64,000 nt of DNA, from the NCBI RefSeq assembly GCF_020892095.1, contig NZ_AP024845.1:2480001-2544000 (forward strand). The letters run 5' to 3'. The stretch comes from Claveliimonas bilis (GTDB lineage: Bacteria > Bacillota > Clostridia > Lachnospirales > Lachnospiraceae). The position numbers were made by a program, and so were the translations under genes. Numbering within the stretch: position 1 is the first letter of the stretch; each line of letters starts with the position of its first letter. The notes under the pieces were generated by a model that was not told where the DNA came from, did not search any database, and saw nothing but the letters and a program-made list of their open reading frames with translations. Shown piece by piece: positions 8,031-17,111 of this stretch.

Positions 8031-8563
8031 TGTTTGAAAAATTTTTCCCGGACCGGTATGTGGCGTCCACATATGTGATAGACTTTGAAAAATTATATAA
8101 AAATGGAATAAGGGGATTGATATTCGATATTGATAATACACTTGTACCTCATGGCGCCCCGGCGGATGAACGGGCCATCCGGCTTTTTAAACGTCTGAAA
8201 GAAATCGGGTTTTCCTGTTGTCTGATTTCCAATAATCAGGAAAAAAGGGTAAGGACTTTTAATGAACCCATTCAGGTGGATTATGTATATAATGCCCACA
8301 AGCCGTCCACAAAGAATTATAAGAAAGCTATGGAGATTATGGGGACAGATGTGTCGGATACGGTGTTTATAGGCGACCAGCTCTTTACGGATGTGTGGGG
8401 CGCCAAACGCACGGGCATTCCCAGTATCCTGGTACGTCCTATTCATCCTAAGGAAGAAATCCAGATTGTTCTGAAGCGCTATCTGGAAAATATTGTACTG
8501 CATTTTTATAAGAAAAGCCTGGAAAAGGAAAAAAAGGTTGAAAAAAGCAGTAAACTATTATAA
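8030..8563 (+). CDS. yqeG: YqeG-family HAD phosphatase
   Basis: A 177-residue HAD-superfamily IIIA phosphatase. Motif I is FDIDNTLVPHG (DxDxT), motif II is SNNQE after CCLI, and motif III is FIGDQLFTDVWGAKR. Family members in Firmicutes include B. subtilis YqeG; their physiological substrate is not established. Start ATG 8030 shares its first base with the upstream stop codon; a longer start at 7985 would overlap the fusion gene and lacks a ribosome site. The very Lys/Glu-rich C-terminus is normal for the family. Confidence 0.92.
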   Translation: MFEKFFPDRYVASTYVIDFEKLYKNGIRGLIFDIDNTLVPHGAPADERAIRLFKRLKEIGFSCCLISNNQEKRVRTFNEPIQVDYVYNAHKPSTKNYKKAMEIMGTDVSDTVFIGDQLFTDVWGAKRTGIPSILVRPIHPKEEIQIVLKRYLENIVLHFYKKSLEKEKKVEKSSKLL

Positions 8564-8625
8564 AATGGTAAAAGTGAATAAGAATGCCATGTGCCGGGGG
8601 AAGGCACGATTTAAGGAGGATTATA

Positions 8626-9183
8626 ATGGTTTCAGCAGGTGATTTCAAAAATGGTTTGACTGTAGAAATTGAAGGGAATATTTATCAGATCCTGGATTTC
8701 CAGCATGTAAAACCTGGTAAAGGCGCTGCTTTCGTGCGCACAAAATTAAAAAATATCATAAACGGCGGCGTGGTAGAAAAGACATTCCGTCCGACAGAAA
8801 AATTTGAGACAGCTCATATTGACAGAAAAGATATGCAGTACTTGTATACAGACGGTGATCTGTATAACTTTATGGATATGGAGACATATGACCAGCTGGC
8901 AGTAAATGCGGATGTGGTCGGAGATTCTCTGAAATTCGTAAAAGAGAACGAGACGGTAAAAGTGATTTCTCATCAGGGAAATGTGTTTGCTATTGAACCG
9001 CCTATCACTGTAGAGCTGCGAGTTACAGAGACAGAACCTGGTGTGAAGGGAGATACAGCAACAGGTGCTACAAAGCCGGCTATCGTAGAAACTGGAGCAC
9101 AGATCATGGTTCCGCTGTTTGTAAATCAGGACGATGTTCTGAAGATCGACACACGTACAGGAGAATATTTGTCCAGAGTATAA
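8626..9183 (+). CDS. efp: Translation elongation factor P
   Basis: A 185-residue EF-P, which relieves ribosome stalling at polyproline. Three beta-barrel domains are visible: the N-terminal KOW-like domain with the modifiable loop lysine in [10 protein letters not shown], then two OB folds ending in [12 protein letters not shown], the family's typical C-terminus. ATG 8626 is preceded by aaggagg at ideal spacing. Same strand and 62 nt after yqeG. Confidence 0.97.
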   Translation: MVSAGDFKNGLTVEIEGNIYQILDFQHVKPGKGAAFVRTKLKNIINGGVVEKTFRPTEKFETAHIDRKDMQYLYTDGDLYNFMDMETYDQLAVNADVVGDSLKFVKENETVKVISHQGNVFAIEPPITVELRVTETEPGVKGDTATGATKPAIVETGAQIMVPLFVNQDDVLKIDTRTGEYLSRV

Positions 9184-9234
9184 TGAGAAGTGTATACAGA
9201 GACAGATTCATCTGAATTTTAATAAGAAAAGAAA

Positions 9235-9263
9235 AAGCCTTGCATTTTGTGCGGGGCTTTTTT
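9235..9263 (+). terminator. Intrinsic terminator after efp
   Basis: aagccttgc (9235-9243) pairs with gcggggctt (9251-9259), followed by a run of T. About 50 nt after the efp stop. Confidence 0.85.
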
Positions 9264-9340
9264 ATAATGTAAGTTACCATAATATCTATCTGCCTGGGAT
9301 CTGCAAAAAGACAAAAGCATCTGATGGAGAAAGGAGCTTT

Positions 9341-10243
9341 ATGTCATATGAAAAATTCGTGGAACTGTTGGAAAAAAGGCTTCGGGAGGCTTTGCCGGAA
9401 GAGTGGGATATCTGTATCCGTACAGTGATCAAAAATAACGGGAGAGAGCGCAAGGGTATTGTGATCCGTGAGCCAGGGCTTAATATTTCTCCGACGATAT
9501 ATTTGGAGGGATATTTCGAGAGATATCAAAGAGGATATACTCTGGAAGAAATCGGGTGTCAGATTAAAGAACTGTACCAGCATGTGAAAGTGACGCACAG
9601 ATGGGAGGGAGGATTTCTGACAGAATATGAAAATGTCAGGTCGAGGATTATTTACCGGGTAGTGAACTGTCGAAAAAACCAGGACTACCTTAGAGGAATC
9701 CCCTATGTTCCCTTTTTGGATCTGGCTGTTATCTTTTTTGTAATGCTGGATCTGGATGGTGAAGATAAAACGGCTTTCATGCCTGTGGGGGAAGAGCACC
9801 TTCGCCTGTGGAATGTGAAAAAGGAAGACGTTTACCGGGAGGCATGTCAAAATACACCAAGACTTCTTCCGGCTGAATTTGCGCCTATGCAGACTGTTAT
9901 ATATGAAATGGCAGGGGAGGAAGGCCCGGAAGAATGGGAGCAGGGCGAAGAGGATGTCCATATCCTGACAAACAGCAGCCGGAATTTTGGCGCAGCAGCC
10001 ATACTCTATCCTTCCTGTCTGAAGCGTATCGGGGAATATCTGGGCAAAGACTTTTATATAATGCCAAGCAGTATCCATGAAGTGATCATTCTGCCGGTCA
10101 GTATGGCGCCCTCCTGGGAAGAACTGGATCTGATCGTCAGAGAGATGAATCAGACGCAGCTTGACAGAGAGGATGTGCTGTCTGACAGGGTCTATTTTTA
10201 TTGCCGGGAGAAGGAGAAACTCATGCTGCCGGAAAAAGAATAA
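9341..10243 (+). CDS. DUF5688 family protein
   Basis: A 300-residue soluble protein. The opening MSYEKFVELLEKRL, the phrase NGRERKGIVI and the segment YRVVNCRKNQ match the DUF5688 family, common in Lachnospiraceae and often encoded in several copies per genome; its function is unknown. No membrane segment or catalytic motif is evident. aaaggag precedes the ATG. An equally long minus-strand reading frame across the gene is a shadow. Confidence 0.85.
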   Translation: MSYEKFVELLEKRLREALPEEWDICIRTVIKNNGRERKGIVIREPGLNISPTIYLEGYFERYQRGYTLEEIGCQIKELYQHVKVTHRWEGGFLTEYENVRSRIIYRVVNCRKNQDYLRGIPYVPFLDLAVIFFVMLDLDGEDKTAFMPVGEEHLRLWNVKKEDVYREACQNTPRLLPAEFAPMQTVIYEMAGEEGPEEWEQGEEDVHILTNSSRNFGAAAILYPSCLKRIGEYLGKDFYIMPSSIHEVIILPVSMAPSWEELDLIVREMNQTQLDREDVLSDRVYFYCREKEKLMLPEKE

Positions 10244-10272
10244 GAAGAACAAAGAGTTCCTGGCAAATTAAA

Positions 10273-10304
10273 AAAGAGCAGTCGGTATAAACTGACTGCT
10301 CTTT
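10273..10304 (-). terminator. Terminator of tRNA-Arg
   Basis: Perfect 11-bp stem aaagagcagtc / gactgctcttt with a 10-nt loop. On the minus strand it is followed by a T run (the A run at 10269-10275), just after the tRNA 3' end. Confidence 0.85.
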
Positions 10305-10305
10305 A

Positions 10306-10377
10306 CGTCTCTGACCAGAGTCGAACTGGCGCACCTGCCTCCGGAGGGCAGTGCTCTATCCACTGAGCTACAGAGAC
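10306..10377 (-). tRNA. tRNA-Arg, anticodon CCG
   Basis: A 72-nt cloverleaf on the minus strand. The acceptor stem is GTCTCTG/CAGAGAC with G as discriminator; the D arm is GCTC-AGTGGATA-GAGC; the anticodon stem CTGCC/GGCAG encloses loop CTCCGGA, giving anticodon CCG (reads CGG); the T arm contains GTTCGACT. CCA is not encoded. Promoter and terminator flank it, so it is a single-gene unit. Confidence 0.96.
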
Positions 10378-10384
10378 AAATAGT

Positions 10385-10413
10385 ATAATAGCACAAATGG
10401 AACAAAATTACAA
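10385..10413 (-). promoter_or_regulatory. Promoter of tRNA-Arg
   Basis: Minus strand TTGTAA (10413-10408), 17-nt spacer, TATTAT (10390-10385); starts transcription a few bases before the tRNA. Confidence 0.7.
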
Positions 10414-10487
10414 GATTGACTTTCAAAAAAATAGCGAGTATTATTTTTAGTGCCAGACTGCATACAGAATAAGAAGTGGAGGTAGAA

Positions 10488-11117
10488 ATGAAGGGAAGAC
10501 TGAAAAGCAGCGGCAGTACAGCAAAAAAGGGCAGGCTCCTTAAGATTGCAGCGGGATGTCTGATATTGTTAGTGCTGGCTGCAGCGGGATTCAATCTTAC
10601 CAAAGAGAAAGCGAAAAGCCAGGAGACAAAGGATACGGCAGCAGAGCTGCAGGAAGACATTCAGAAGAAAGAAAACAAAGGCTGGGAGCTGATCGAAGAA
10701 AATCCACTGAAAGAAAATACGGATACAGCAATCGAACAGGCCGTCCATGATTATTATGAACAAAAGACAAGTGAAAACGGCTTCGCAGAAGGGTATAACA
10801 ATCTTACAATTTATCTGAAAAAGGCAAGATATGAGGATTGCTATATTGCCTTTGTGAAATATACTATGAAGATAAAAGACATTTATACAGAGGTGCCGGG
10901 GATGGAAACACTGTATCTGAGAAAAGAGAAGGGAAAGTGGCAGATCCTCTCCGAAGGGGCGGAGGATGAGATCCTACAGGAAGCAGAAGAGGTTGCATCC
11001 CATGATGACGTACAGCAGTTTATGGCGGGAGTGCAGCAGGATTATGCCGGTGCAGTTGCATCGGATGCTATGCTTGCAGAGGTGCTGACAGATCTGGAAC
11101 AGGCCTCTTCACAGTAG
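10488..11117 (+). CDS. Membrane-anchored protein of unknown function
   Basis: 209 residues: a basic head, one membrane segment (about residues 23-38, IAAGCLILLVLAAAG) and an extracytoplasmic part. A Glu/Lys-rich linker leads into a domain from ~residue 75 that contains HDYYEQKT and IYLKKARYEDCYIAFVKY and resembles the small NTF2/cystatin-like extracytoplasmic folds, but I cannot name a family. The ATG at 10488 is preferred to a GTG at 10476 because that GTG lies inside the ribosome site gtggaggt. It ends 47 nt before azlC. Confidence 0.8.
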   Translation: MKGRLKSSGSTAKKGRLLKIAAGCLILLVLAAAGFNLTKEKAKSQETKDTAAELQEDIQKKENKGWELIEENPLKENTDTAIEQAVHDYYEQKTSENGFAEGYNNLTIYLKKARYEDCYIAFVKYTMKIKDIYTEVPGMETLYLRKEKGKWQILSEGAEDEILQEAEEVASHDDVQQFMAGVQQDYAGAVASDAMLAEVLTDLEQASSQ

Positions 11118-11164
11118 AGAAGTAAGAAATAGGATATACAACGGATAAAGGAAAGGAATAAGGG

Positions 11165-11872
11165 ATGACAGGTTACAAACATGCATTCAGAAAGGCGTTT
11201 CCTTATACGATTCCTGTTTTGACGGGATATCTTTTTATTGGGATTGCCTTTGGCGTTATGTATGCGGAGAAAGGGTATTCCTTTTTATGGGCAATATTGA
11301 TGAGCCTGCTTGTATATGCAGGCTCCGGGCAATATCTGGCAGTAAATTTTTTTACGCCGGGTATTTCTTTTGTACAAGTGATATTCATGACTTTAATGGT
11401 AAATATCAGACACATATTTTATGGGATATCACTGCTTGACAAATTTAATCAGATGGGGAAAAAAAGGTGGTATATGATCTTCGGTCTGACTGATGAAACC
11501 TATTCCCTTTTATGTACAACAAAAATACCGGAAGGAGTAGAAGAAGAAAAATTTCTATTTGCGATTTCTATTATGAATCAGTCCTACTGGGTAATCGGTT
11601 CTGCCATTGGAGGACTTGCAGGAAGTTTTCTGCCCTTCAATTCGGAAGGGATCGACTTTGCCATGACAGCGCTGTTTGTGGTGATCTTTGTGGAACAGTG
11701 GATGGATGCCAAAAACAGGATTCCGGAAACAATAGGCGTGGCGGCAGCGTTTCTCTGCCTGCAGATATTCGGAGCCGACAGTTTTGTGCTCCCTTCCATG
11801 CTTCTTATTATCATGATCCTTTTTGCGGGACGAAGGAAGCTGGATGAGAAGGAGGTGGCAAAATGCCGTTAA
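11165..11872 (+). CDS. azlC: AzlC-family branched-chain amino acid exporter, large subunit
   Basis: A 235-residue polytopic membrane protein. FPYTIPVLTGYLFIGIAFG near the N-terminus and NIRHIFYGISLL are typical AzlC signatures. With AzlD it forms an exporter of branched-chain amino acids and analogues such as 4-azaleucine. Its stop codon lies 10 nt inside azlD, indicating translational coupling. aaggaa precedes the start. Confidence 0.92.
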   Translation: MTGYKHAFRKAFPYTIPVLTGYLFIGIAFGVMYAEKGYSFLWAILMSLLVYAGSGQYLAVNFFTPGISFVQVIFMTLMVNIRHIFYGISLLDKFNQMGKKRWYMIFGLTDETYSLLCTTKIPEGVEEEKFLFAISIMNQSYWVIGSAIGGLAGSFLPFNSEGIDFAMTALFVVIFVEQWMDAKNRIPETIGVAAAFLCLQIFGADSFVLPSMLLIIMILFAGRRKLDEKEVAKCR

Positions 11873-12195
11873 GTGCAGGAGTATCATTTGTAATTATTTT
11901 CCTTGTGGCGGCCACTACTTTTGCTACAAGAGTCGTTCCGTTTTTGATATTTCCAAAGGGGAAAGAGATACCGGAAGTGGTGCGTTATCTTGGAAGAGTG
12001 CTGACACCGGCAGTGATCGGTATGCTTGTGGTATACTGCCTGCGGGCGACACCTGTGGCAGAAGCGCCCCATGGGATTCCGGAAGCGGCTGCTGTCTTTG
12101 TGACAGCGGCGCTTCATGCCTGGAAGAGAAATAACCTTTTAAGTATCGGAGTAGGCACTGTGCTTTATATGGTGTTGATTCAAGTGTTTTTTTAG
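11863..12195 (+). CDS. azlD: AzlD-family small exporter subunit
   Basis: A 110-residue membrane protein with about three or four hydrophobic segments. The motif TTFATRVVPFLIF and a C-terminal HAWKRNNLLSIGVGTVLYM match AzlD. It overlaps azlC by 10 nt; the ribosome site (aaggagg) lies within azlC. Confidence 0.92.
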   Translation: MPLSAGVSFVIIFLVAATTFATRVVPFLIFPKGKEIPEVVRYLGRVLTPAVIGMLVVYCLRATPVAEAPHGIPEAAAVFVTAALHAWKRNNLLSIGVGTVLYMVLIQVFF

Positions 12196-12202
12196 GAAAA
12201 AG

Positions 12203-12255
12203 AAAAAGGCATATGACGAGCTGCAGATTATACTGCAGAAGTCATATGCCTTTTT
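12203..12255. terminator. Bidirectional terminator between azlD and the ABC cassette
   Basis: aaaaaggcatatgac and gtcatatgccttttt form a long perfect outer stem, with a further internal ctgcag stem. T runs on both strands serve the two convergent units. Confidence 0.9.
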
Positions 12256-12280
12256 GTGCAAATATCCCTTCTCTGCAAGG

Positions 12281-13099
12281 TTAGCTTAAATTGATTTTCT
12301 TTTTCATAATAATATAAGAAATAATATAAAGTATGATGGCAAATACAATTTCCAGGGCAAAGGAAAGATTTAATATATTTGTCATATAGGAAGCAAAGGT
12401 AAAGTCAGAGTTGCCGACAGTACCTATTATAAGGTTATCAGTAAGCAGACCGTAAATCCCCATCAGTATGGTAGCCGCAATCGAGGAGATGGTGGTAAGG
12501 ACAAAATAGGAAACAACAGCTCCCAATACCTTGTGACCGTTAAAAAGCTGCCCCAATATGACGGCTGACTGGATACTGACCACATTGACAACCGCGCCGA
12601 TGAAGGTAAGTACTACCATATACAGCAAAAAGAAATGAAAGCTGCTCTGGCTGGAAAATCCCAAAAGCCGGATAAATTCTCCCCAATGAGCGCTGAGAGC
12701 TTCGGTAACAGGCGGGATAGCGATCAGGATAAAAGCGCACAGGTACAGGATGAAAGCATCAATAGCGCACCATATAGTTCCAGAGAGTGTCTTTGACAGT
12801 AAGTGCATCCCTTTGGTGACGGGAAGGGTATTGGTGAGATATCCCTCATCGGAGAATAAATTTTTGTAAAATCTTACTGCTATAACGAGAAGGGTACCAA
12901 ATGAAGCGCCCGCAAACAGGATGATATATACAGTAAAGGTCAAAGCAACAAGCAATTCGCTTATATCATCAGCTTCATAAGGAAATCTTCCGGTCAGGAA
13001 TATGCGTCCCAGTATGGAAAATATAATCAGAAAAATATGAATGACGATCAGAAATCTGGTTGTAGATTTCAGATCATACCGAATCAGTTTGCCTAACAT
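12281..13099 (-). CDS. ABC transporter permease (ABC-2 type)
   Basis: A 272-residue membrane protein with about six hydrophobic segments (roughly residues 17-38, 48-75, 103-127, 150-175, 185-215, 240-265). It starts 7 nt inside the ATPase gene, third in a GntR-ATPase-permease unit. Such YtrA-controlled ABC systems in Firmicutes respond to cell-envelope antibiotics; the substrate here is unknown. The N-terminal MLGKLIRYDLKSTTRFL cytoplasmic helix is usual for these ABC-2 permeases. Confidence 0.85.
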   Translation of the reverse strand: MLGKLIRYDLKSTTRFLIVIHIFLIIFSILGRIFLTGRFPYEADDISELLVALTFTVYIILFAGASFGTLLVIAVRFYKNLFSDEGYLTNTLPVTKGMHLLSKTLSGTIWCAIDAFILYLCAFILIAIPPVTEALSAHWGEFIRLLGFSSQSSFHFFLLYMVVLTFIGAVVNVVSIQSAVILGQLFNGHKVLGAVVSYFVLTTISSIAATILMGIYGLLTDNLIIGTVGNSDFTFASYMTNILNLSFALEIVFAIILYIISYIIMKKKINLS

Positions 13100-13794
13100 C
13101 TGAACACCTCCCGGAATAACGCGTCTACAGATTTACCCTGATCCATTCGTATTTCATCTACCGCTGCATTGAGTACAACCTGCCCCTGCTTTAGAAAGAG
13201 AACCCGGTCCAGGATGTTTTCAATGTCTGTGATCAGATGGGTGGAGATCAGGATGGTCGCGTTTTCGTTATAATTTGTCAATATGGTCTGAAGAATATAG
13301 TCCCTGGCAGCAGGGTCCACTCCACCAATCGGTTCATCCAGAACATACAGCTGGGCGTCACGGCTCATTACCAGGGCCAGCTGAACCTTTTCTTTTGTTC
13401 CCTTGGAGAGAGCGCGCATACGGGAGTTGACGTCGATCTCCAGATCTGTCATCATATGGTAAGCGCGGTCAGTGACAAAGTTTTCGTAAAAATCTGAAAA
13501 ATAGGAAATGATATCCTTGATCTTCATTGAGGGATCCAGATAGGTCCGCTCCGGGAGATAGGATACGATCTTCTTTGTCTCAACGCCGGGCACCATTCCA
13601 TCGATCAGAACCTGTCCTTCTGTAGGAATCAAAAGATCATTGATCAGTTTGATCAAAGTGGTCTTTCCACTTCCGTTCGGTCCCAAAAGCCCGATGATCT
13701 GTCCCCGTTCCAGAACCAGATTCAGATTCGTAAGGGCGTTGACATGGTTGTTATATTGTTTGGTAAGCCCTTTGCATTCTAATATCGGCTTCAT
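13093..13794 (-). CDS. ABC transporter ATP-binding protein
   Basis: A 233-residue ABC ATPase with Walker A GLLGPNGSGKTTL near residue 35, signature LSKGTKEKVQLA (a divergent LSGGQ), Walker B LYVLDEPIGGVD and the switch His in STH. It is closest to the YtrB/BcrA-like export ATPases. It lies 2 nt after the GntR gene and overlaps the permease by 7 nt, so all three are one operon. Confidence 0.92.
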   Translation of the reverse strand: MKPILECKGLTKQYNNHVNALTNLNLVLERGQIIGLLGPNGSGKTTLIKLINDLLIPTEGQVLIDGMVPGVETKKIVSYLPERTYLDPSMKIKDIISYFSDFYENFVTDRAYHMMTDLEIDVNSRMRALSKGTKEKVQLALVMSRDAQLYVLDEPIGGVDPAARDYILQTILTNYNENATILISTHLITDIENILDRVLFLKQGQVVLNAAVDEIRMDQGKSVDALFREVFRC

Positions 13795-13796
13795 AG

Positions 13797-14165
13797 TCAG
13801 TGTTCCCCCTTTATAGCTTCCTGAAGTAGAGCAAGCGTCTCTTCATCCTGGAATCCGAGACTGCGCATTTTTTCAAAAAATTCATGGATATGGCTGGCAG
13901 CCTGTTCCTGTTTCATTTTTTTCAGCATAGCTTCATCCTCCGTTATAAACCGGCCGCTGGTTCTCTGGGCGTAAACCAGGCCGCTTCTCTCTAGTTCGGA
14001 AAGAGCTTTTTGCATTGTGTTTGGATTTACCGCGGCCTCCACGGCGAGATCTCTTACAGACGGAAGTTTATCGCCGGGTTTGTAGACTCCGGAAATGATA
14101 TCCCTTTGTATCCGTTCCATAAGCTGCAGATAGATCGGGCGGTCATTATCTAATTCCCATGGCAT
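13797..14165 (-). CDS. GntR-family regulator, YtrA subfamily
   Basis: 122 residues: a winged-helix GntR DNA-binding domain (DKLPSVRDLAVEAAVNPNTMQKALSELE arranged around residues 35-65) and the short C-terminal dimerisation tail typical of YtrA, with no effector domain. The start ATG 14165 has gaggtga at proper distance; an upstream in-frame start (14207) would lie in the operator. It is first gene of the operon and probably represses it through the palindrome at 14209-14228. Confidence 0.92.
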   Translation of the reverse strand: MPWELDNDRPIYLQLMERIQRDIISGVYKPGDKLPSVRDLAVEAAVNPNTMQKALSELERSGLVYAQRTSGRFITEDEAMLKKMKQEQAASHIHEFFEKMRSLGFQDEETLALLQEAIKGEH

Positions 14166-14208
14166 GCATGTCACCTCGTTTCTATTGTACGATTTGATAT
14201 TCGACAAA

Positions 14209-14228
14209 TGTATTAGCTATATAATACA
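14209..14228. promoter_or_regulatory. YtrA-type operator
   Basis: TGTATTA-N6-TAATACA, a perfect 7-bp inverted repeat, overlapping the -10 box and start of the GntR/ABC operon. Architecture fits autorepression by the GntR protein; binding itself is inferred. Confidence 0.8.
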
Positions 14229-14254
14229 ATAATACATAAATATAAAATTGTCAA
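14226..14254 (-). promoter_or_regulatory. Promoter of the GntR/ABC operon
   Basis: Minus strand TTGACA (14254-14249), 17-nt spacer, TATTGT (14231-14226). The -10 overlaps the operator half-site. Confidence 0.75.
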
Positions 14255-14285
14255 GAGAAAAAGAAAAGCCGGCTTATTTGCCGGC
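14255..14285 (-). terminator. Terminator of nfo
   Basis: gccggc-N6-gccggc hairpin followed on the minus strand by ttttctttttctc. The nfo stop codon lies in the loop, and the T tract runs straight into the -35 box of the next operon. Confidence 0.75.
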
Positions 14286-15170
14286 GATTTCTTCCTGAAG
14301 ACGGGAATTGAACTGTCCGCATCTTAACATCTGTATTTCTTCCCGATAAGGAGGGAAAGACTTTTTTGAATTTTCGGAAGAGGGGATATAGGGAGTTTCG
14401 AGAATCTTGGGAACATTTTCAAAATCAGGGTGATGCACAATGGTGTGAAGGGCATCAAAGCCAATGGTGCCAAAACCAATATTGGCGTGGCGGTCTTTGC
14501 GGGCGCCCATCGGATTCTTGCTGTCATTGATATGGAAGACCGCAATCTGATCTTTGCCCAGAATGCGGTCAAATTCATCGATCACACCGTCAAAGTTATT
14601 TTTAACATCATATCCACTGTCATTGGTGTGGCAGGTGTCAAAGCATACACGCAGCTTGTCGTTATACACAACGCCGTCATAAATGCGGGCGATTTCTTCA
14701 AAGCTTCGTCCGATTTCAGTCCCCTTTCCGGCCATTGTTTCCAGTGCGACATTGACGGTTGTTTCCCTGGTAAGGATGTGGTTTAGGCCGCGGATGATCT
14801 GAGCGATTCCAGCGGATACTCCTGCACCCACATGAGCTCCGGGATGGAGGATCAGAGTGGAGCTTTTGCAGGCGGCAGTACGTTCAATCTCCAGGGCAAG
14901 AAATTCTTCTGCAAGTTCATAGGTTTCCGGTTTGACAGTATTTGCAAGATTGATAATGTAAGGGGCATGGACAAGGATCTGTCTGATCCCGTGTTCCTCC
15001 ATATATTTCCAGGCCGGGTCGATATTCAACTCGCTGATGTCTTTTCGTTTTGTGTTTTGAGGCGCCCCGGTGTAAAACATAAATGTATCAGCTCCGTAGG
15101 TGACTGCTTCTTTTGCGGAGCCAAGGAGCATATCCTTTCCGCTCATTCCAACATGAGAACCAATGATCAT
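14274..15170 (-). CDS. nfo: Endonuclease IV (AP endonuclease)
   Basis: A 298-residue TIM-barrel enzyme that incises DNA 5' to abasic sites during base excision repair. The metal-ligand motifs follow in order: [58 protein letters not shown] and LETPY. Length and start are typical. It is a single-gene unit on the minus strand, ending in a hairpin that contains its own stop codon. Confidence 0.96.
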   Translation of the reverse strand: MIIGSHVGMSGKDMLLGSAKEAVTYGADTFMFYTGAPQNTKRKDISELNIDPAWKYMEEHGIRQILVHAPYIINLANTVKPETYELAEEFLALEIERTAACKSSTLILHPGAHVGAGVSAGIAQIIRGLNHILTRETTVNVALETMAGKGTEIGRSFEEIARIYDGVVYNDKLRVCFDTCHTNDSGYDVKNNFDGVIDEFDRILGKDQIAVFHINDSKNPMGARKDRHANIGFGTIGFDALHTIVHHPDFENVPKILETPYIPSSENSKKSFPPYREEIQMLRCGQFNSRLQEEIAGK

Positions 15171-15337
15171 AACATTCCTTCTTTCTTTTATTATTGGTTA
15201 TTCGAGGGTAGCATAGTTTCGCGGAAATGGCAAGGAAAATCCAGTTTGTCAAAAGAGAGATATTGAGGGAAAGGGGGAATTATGGTAGACTGTAGAATGA
15301 TCAAAGGGTATTGTGGAACAGGAATGGAGGAAAAAAG

Positions 15338-17104
15338 ATGAAAAAGCTTTTAGATAAGATAACCGCAGAAATGGAAGAGGCTTTTGAAGAAGCGGGTTAT
15401 GACAGATCCTATGCAAAGGTAACGCTGTCAAACCGTCCGGATCTGTGTGAATACCAGTGTAATGGGGCTATGGCGGGAGCCAAGGTTTATAAAAAAGCGC
15501 CGATAATGATTGCAAAAGATGTGGTGTCTCAGATCGGGAGACAGGGCTGCATTGCAGAAGCAGAAGCAGTTGCTCCGGGTTTTATTAACCTGAAGATTGA
15601 TGACAGATACCTTGCATCTTATTTGAATGATATGGCGGGAGAGGAAACGCTCGGTCTGGAAAAGACAGAGAATCCGGAAATGATCGTTATAGATTACGGC
15701 GGACCTAATGTGGCAAAGCCTCTCCATGTAGGGCATCTCCGATCCGCGATCATTGGAGAAAGTGTCAAGAGAATCTGCAGAGCAATGGGGCATAAGGTTC
15801 TTGGAGATATACACATGGGAGACTGGGGCTATCAGATGGGACTTATAATTACAGAGTTAAAGAAACGCCAGCCTGATCTTCCGTATTTTGATGAGTCTTT
15901 TGAAGGAGAATATCCCAGTGAGGCGCCATTTACCATCGGAGAGCTGGAAGAGATTTATCCGACTGCAAGCGCCTATGCTAAAGAGCATGAAGAATACAGG
16001 GAAGAAGCATTGCATGCTACCTATTTGCTTCAGAACGGACACAAGGGATATACCGCTATCTGGAAGCATATCATGCAGGTTTCCGTGGCGGATCTGAAGA
16101 AGAATTATGCCAATTTAAATGTGGAGTTTGATCTGTGGAAGGGAGAGGCGGATGCGCAGGCCTATATTCCGGACATGATCGAACGGCTGAAAAAAGAGGG
16201 GTTTGCAAGGGTAGATGACGGAGCCCTTGTCATTGATGTAAAAGAAGAGACAGATACGAAAGAAATTCCTCCATGTATGATCCAGAAATCAGACGGGGCC
16301 TCTTTGTACGGGACGACAGATCTTGCTACTTTAGTCCAGAGAGAGGAAGACTATCATCCGGATCAGGTGATCTATGTAGTGGATAAGCGCCAGGAACTTC
16401 ATTTTACACAGGTATTCCGGGCAGCGAAAAAAACCGGGATCGTACCGGAAAAGACAAGGCTTCGTTTCCTTGGATTTGGTACAATGAACGGAAAGGACGG
16501 AAAGCCCTTTAAAACAAGAGAGGGCGGTGTAATGCGCCTGGAGAACCTGATCCGTGAAATTAACGAGGAGATGTACCACAAGATCACGGATAACCGGACA
16601 GTGGGCGAAGAGGAAGCAAAGGAGACTGCCGGAATTGTGGGAATGTCTGCTATTAAATATGGAGATCTGTCTAATCAGGCCAGCAAGGATTATGTATTTG
16701 ATGTGGACCGCTTTACATCATTTGAAGGAAATACAGGTCCCTATATTCTTTATACTATTGTACGGATCAAATCCATTCTTCATAAATATGAAGAAATGGG
16801 AAAACATCTGGAAGATCTTTCTGTCAGCGGAGCTCACAGTGACAGTGAAAAGGCGCTTATGCTGGAAATTGCCAAATACAATGCTGTCATGGAGACCGCT
16901 TATGAGGAAACAGCGCCTCATAAGATCTGTGCGTATATTTATGACCTGGCAAATGCATTCAATCGTTTCTACCATGAAACGAAGATCCTGGCAGAGGAGG
17001 ATGAAAAAGTACAGGAGAGTTATATTGCAGTTCTGATCCTGACAAAGAGAGTACTGGAGGCATGTATCGATATACTTGGATTTGAAGCGCCGGAAAGGAT
17101 GTAG
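15338..17104 (+). CDS. argS: Arginyl-tRNA synthetase
   Basis: 588-residue class I synthetase. The HIGH-type motif is PLHVGHLRSA, preceded by GGPNVAKP; the degenerate KMSKS region of ArgRS is KPFKTREGG. The DALR anticodon-binding domain is at the C-terminus (RFYHETKIL). The ATG 15338 follows ggagg. A promoter-like TTGAGG/TAGACT pair is present near 15262-15294 but no T-box. The next gene begins 7 nt after its stop, forming an operon with a tRNA editing factor. Confidence 0.96.
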   Translation: MKKLLDKITAEMEEAFEEAGYDRSYAKVTLSNRPDLCEYQCNGAMAGAKVYKKAPIMIAKDVVSQIGRQGCIAEAEAVAPGFINLKIDDRYLASYLNDMAGEETLGLEKTENPEMIVIDYGGPNVAKPLHVGHLRSAIIGESVKRICRAMGHKVLGDIHMGDWGYQMGLIITELKKRQPDLPYFDESFEGEYPSEAPFTIGELEEIYPTASAYAKEHEEYREEALHATYLLQNGHKGYTAIWKHIMQVSVADLKKNYANLNVEFDLWKGEADAQAYIPDMIERLKKEGFARVDDGALVIDVKEETDTKEIPPCMIQKSDGASLYGTTDLATLVQREEDYHPDQVIYVVDKRQELHFTQVFRAAKKTGIVPEKTRLRFLGFGTMNGKDGKPFKTREGGVMRLENLIREINEEMYHKITDNRTVGEEEAKETAGIVGMSAIKYGDLSNQASKDYVFDVDRFTSFEGNTGPYILYTIVRIKSILHKYEEMGKHLEDLSVSGAHSDSEKALMLEIAKYNAVMETAYEETAPHKICAYIYDLANAFNRFYHETKILAEEDEKVQESYIAVLILTKRVLEACIDILGFEAPERM

Positions 17105-17111
17105 ACAGGAA

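Noticed and set aside
9344-10252. A 302-codon open frame on the minus strand
   Set aside because: Antisense to the DUF5688 gene with no start signal; the plus-strand frame has family similarity and a ribosome site.
10244-10260. 17-nt match (inverted) to the end of repeat copy A and its flank (2673-2689)
   Set aside because: Some chance matches of this length are expected in a 64-kb window, and half of it lies outside the shared part of copies A and B; not called as a third copy.
15171-15337. T-box leader for argS
   Set aside because: No T-box sequence, stem I signature or terminator in the 167-nt upstream region.
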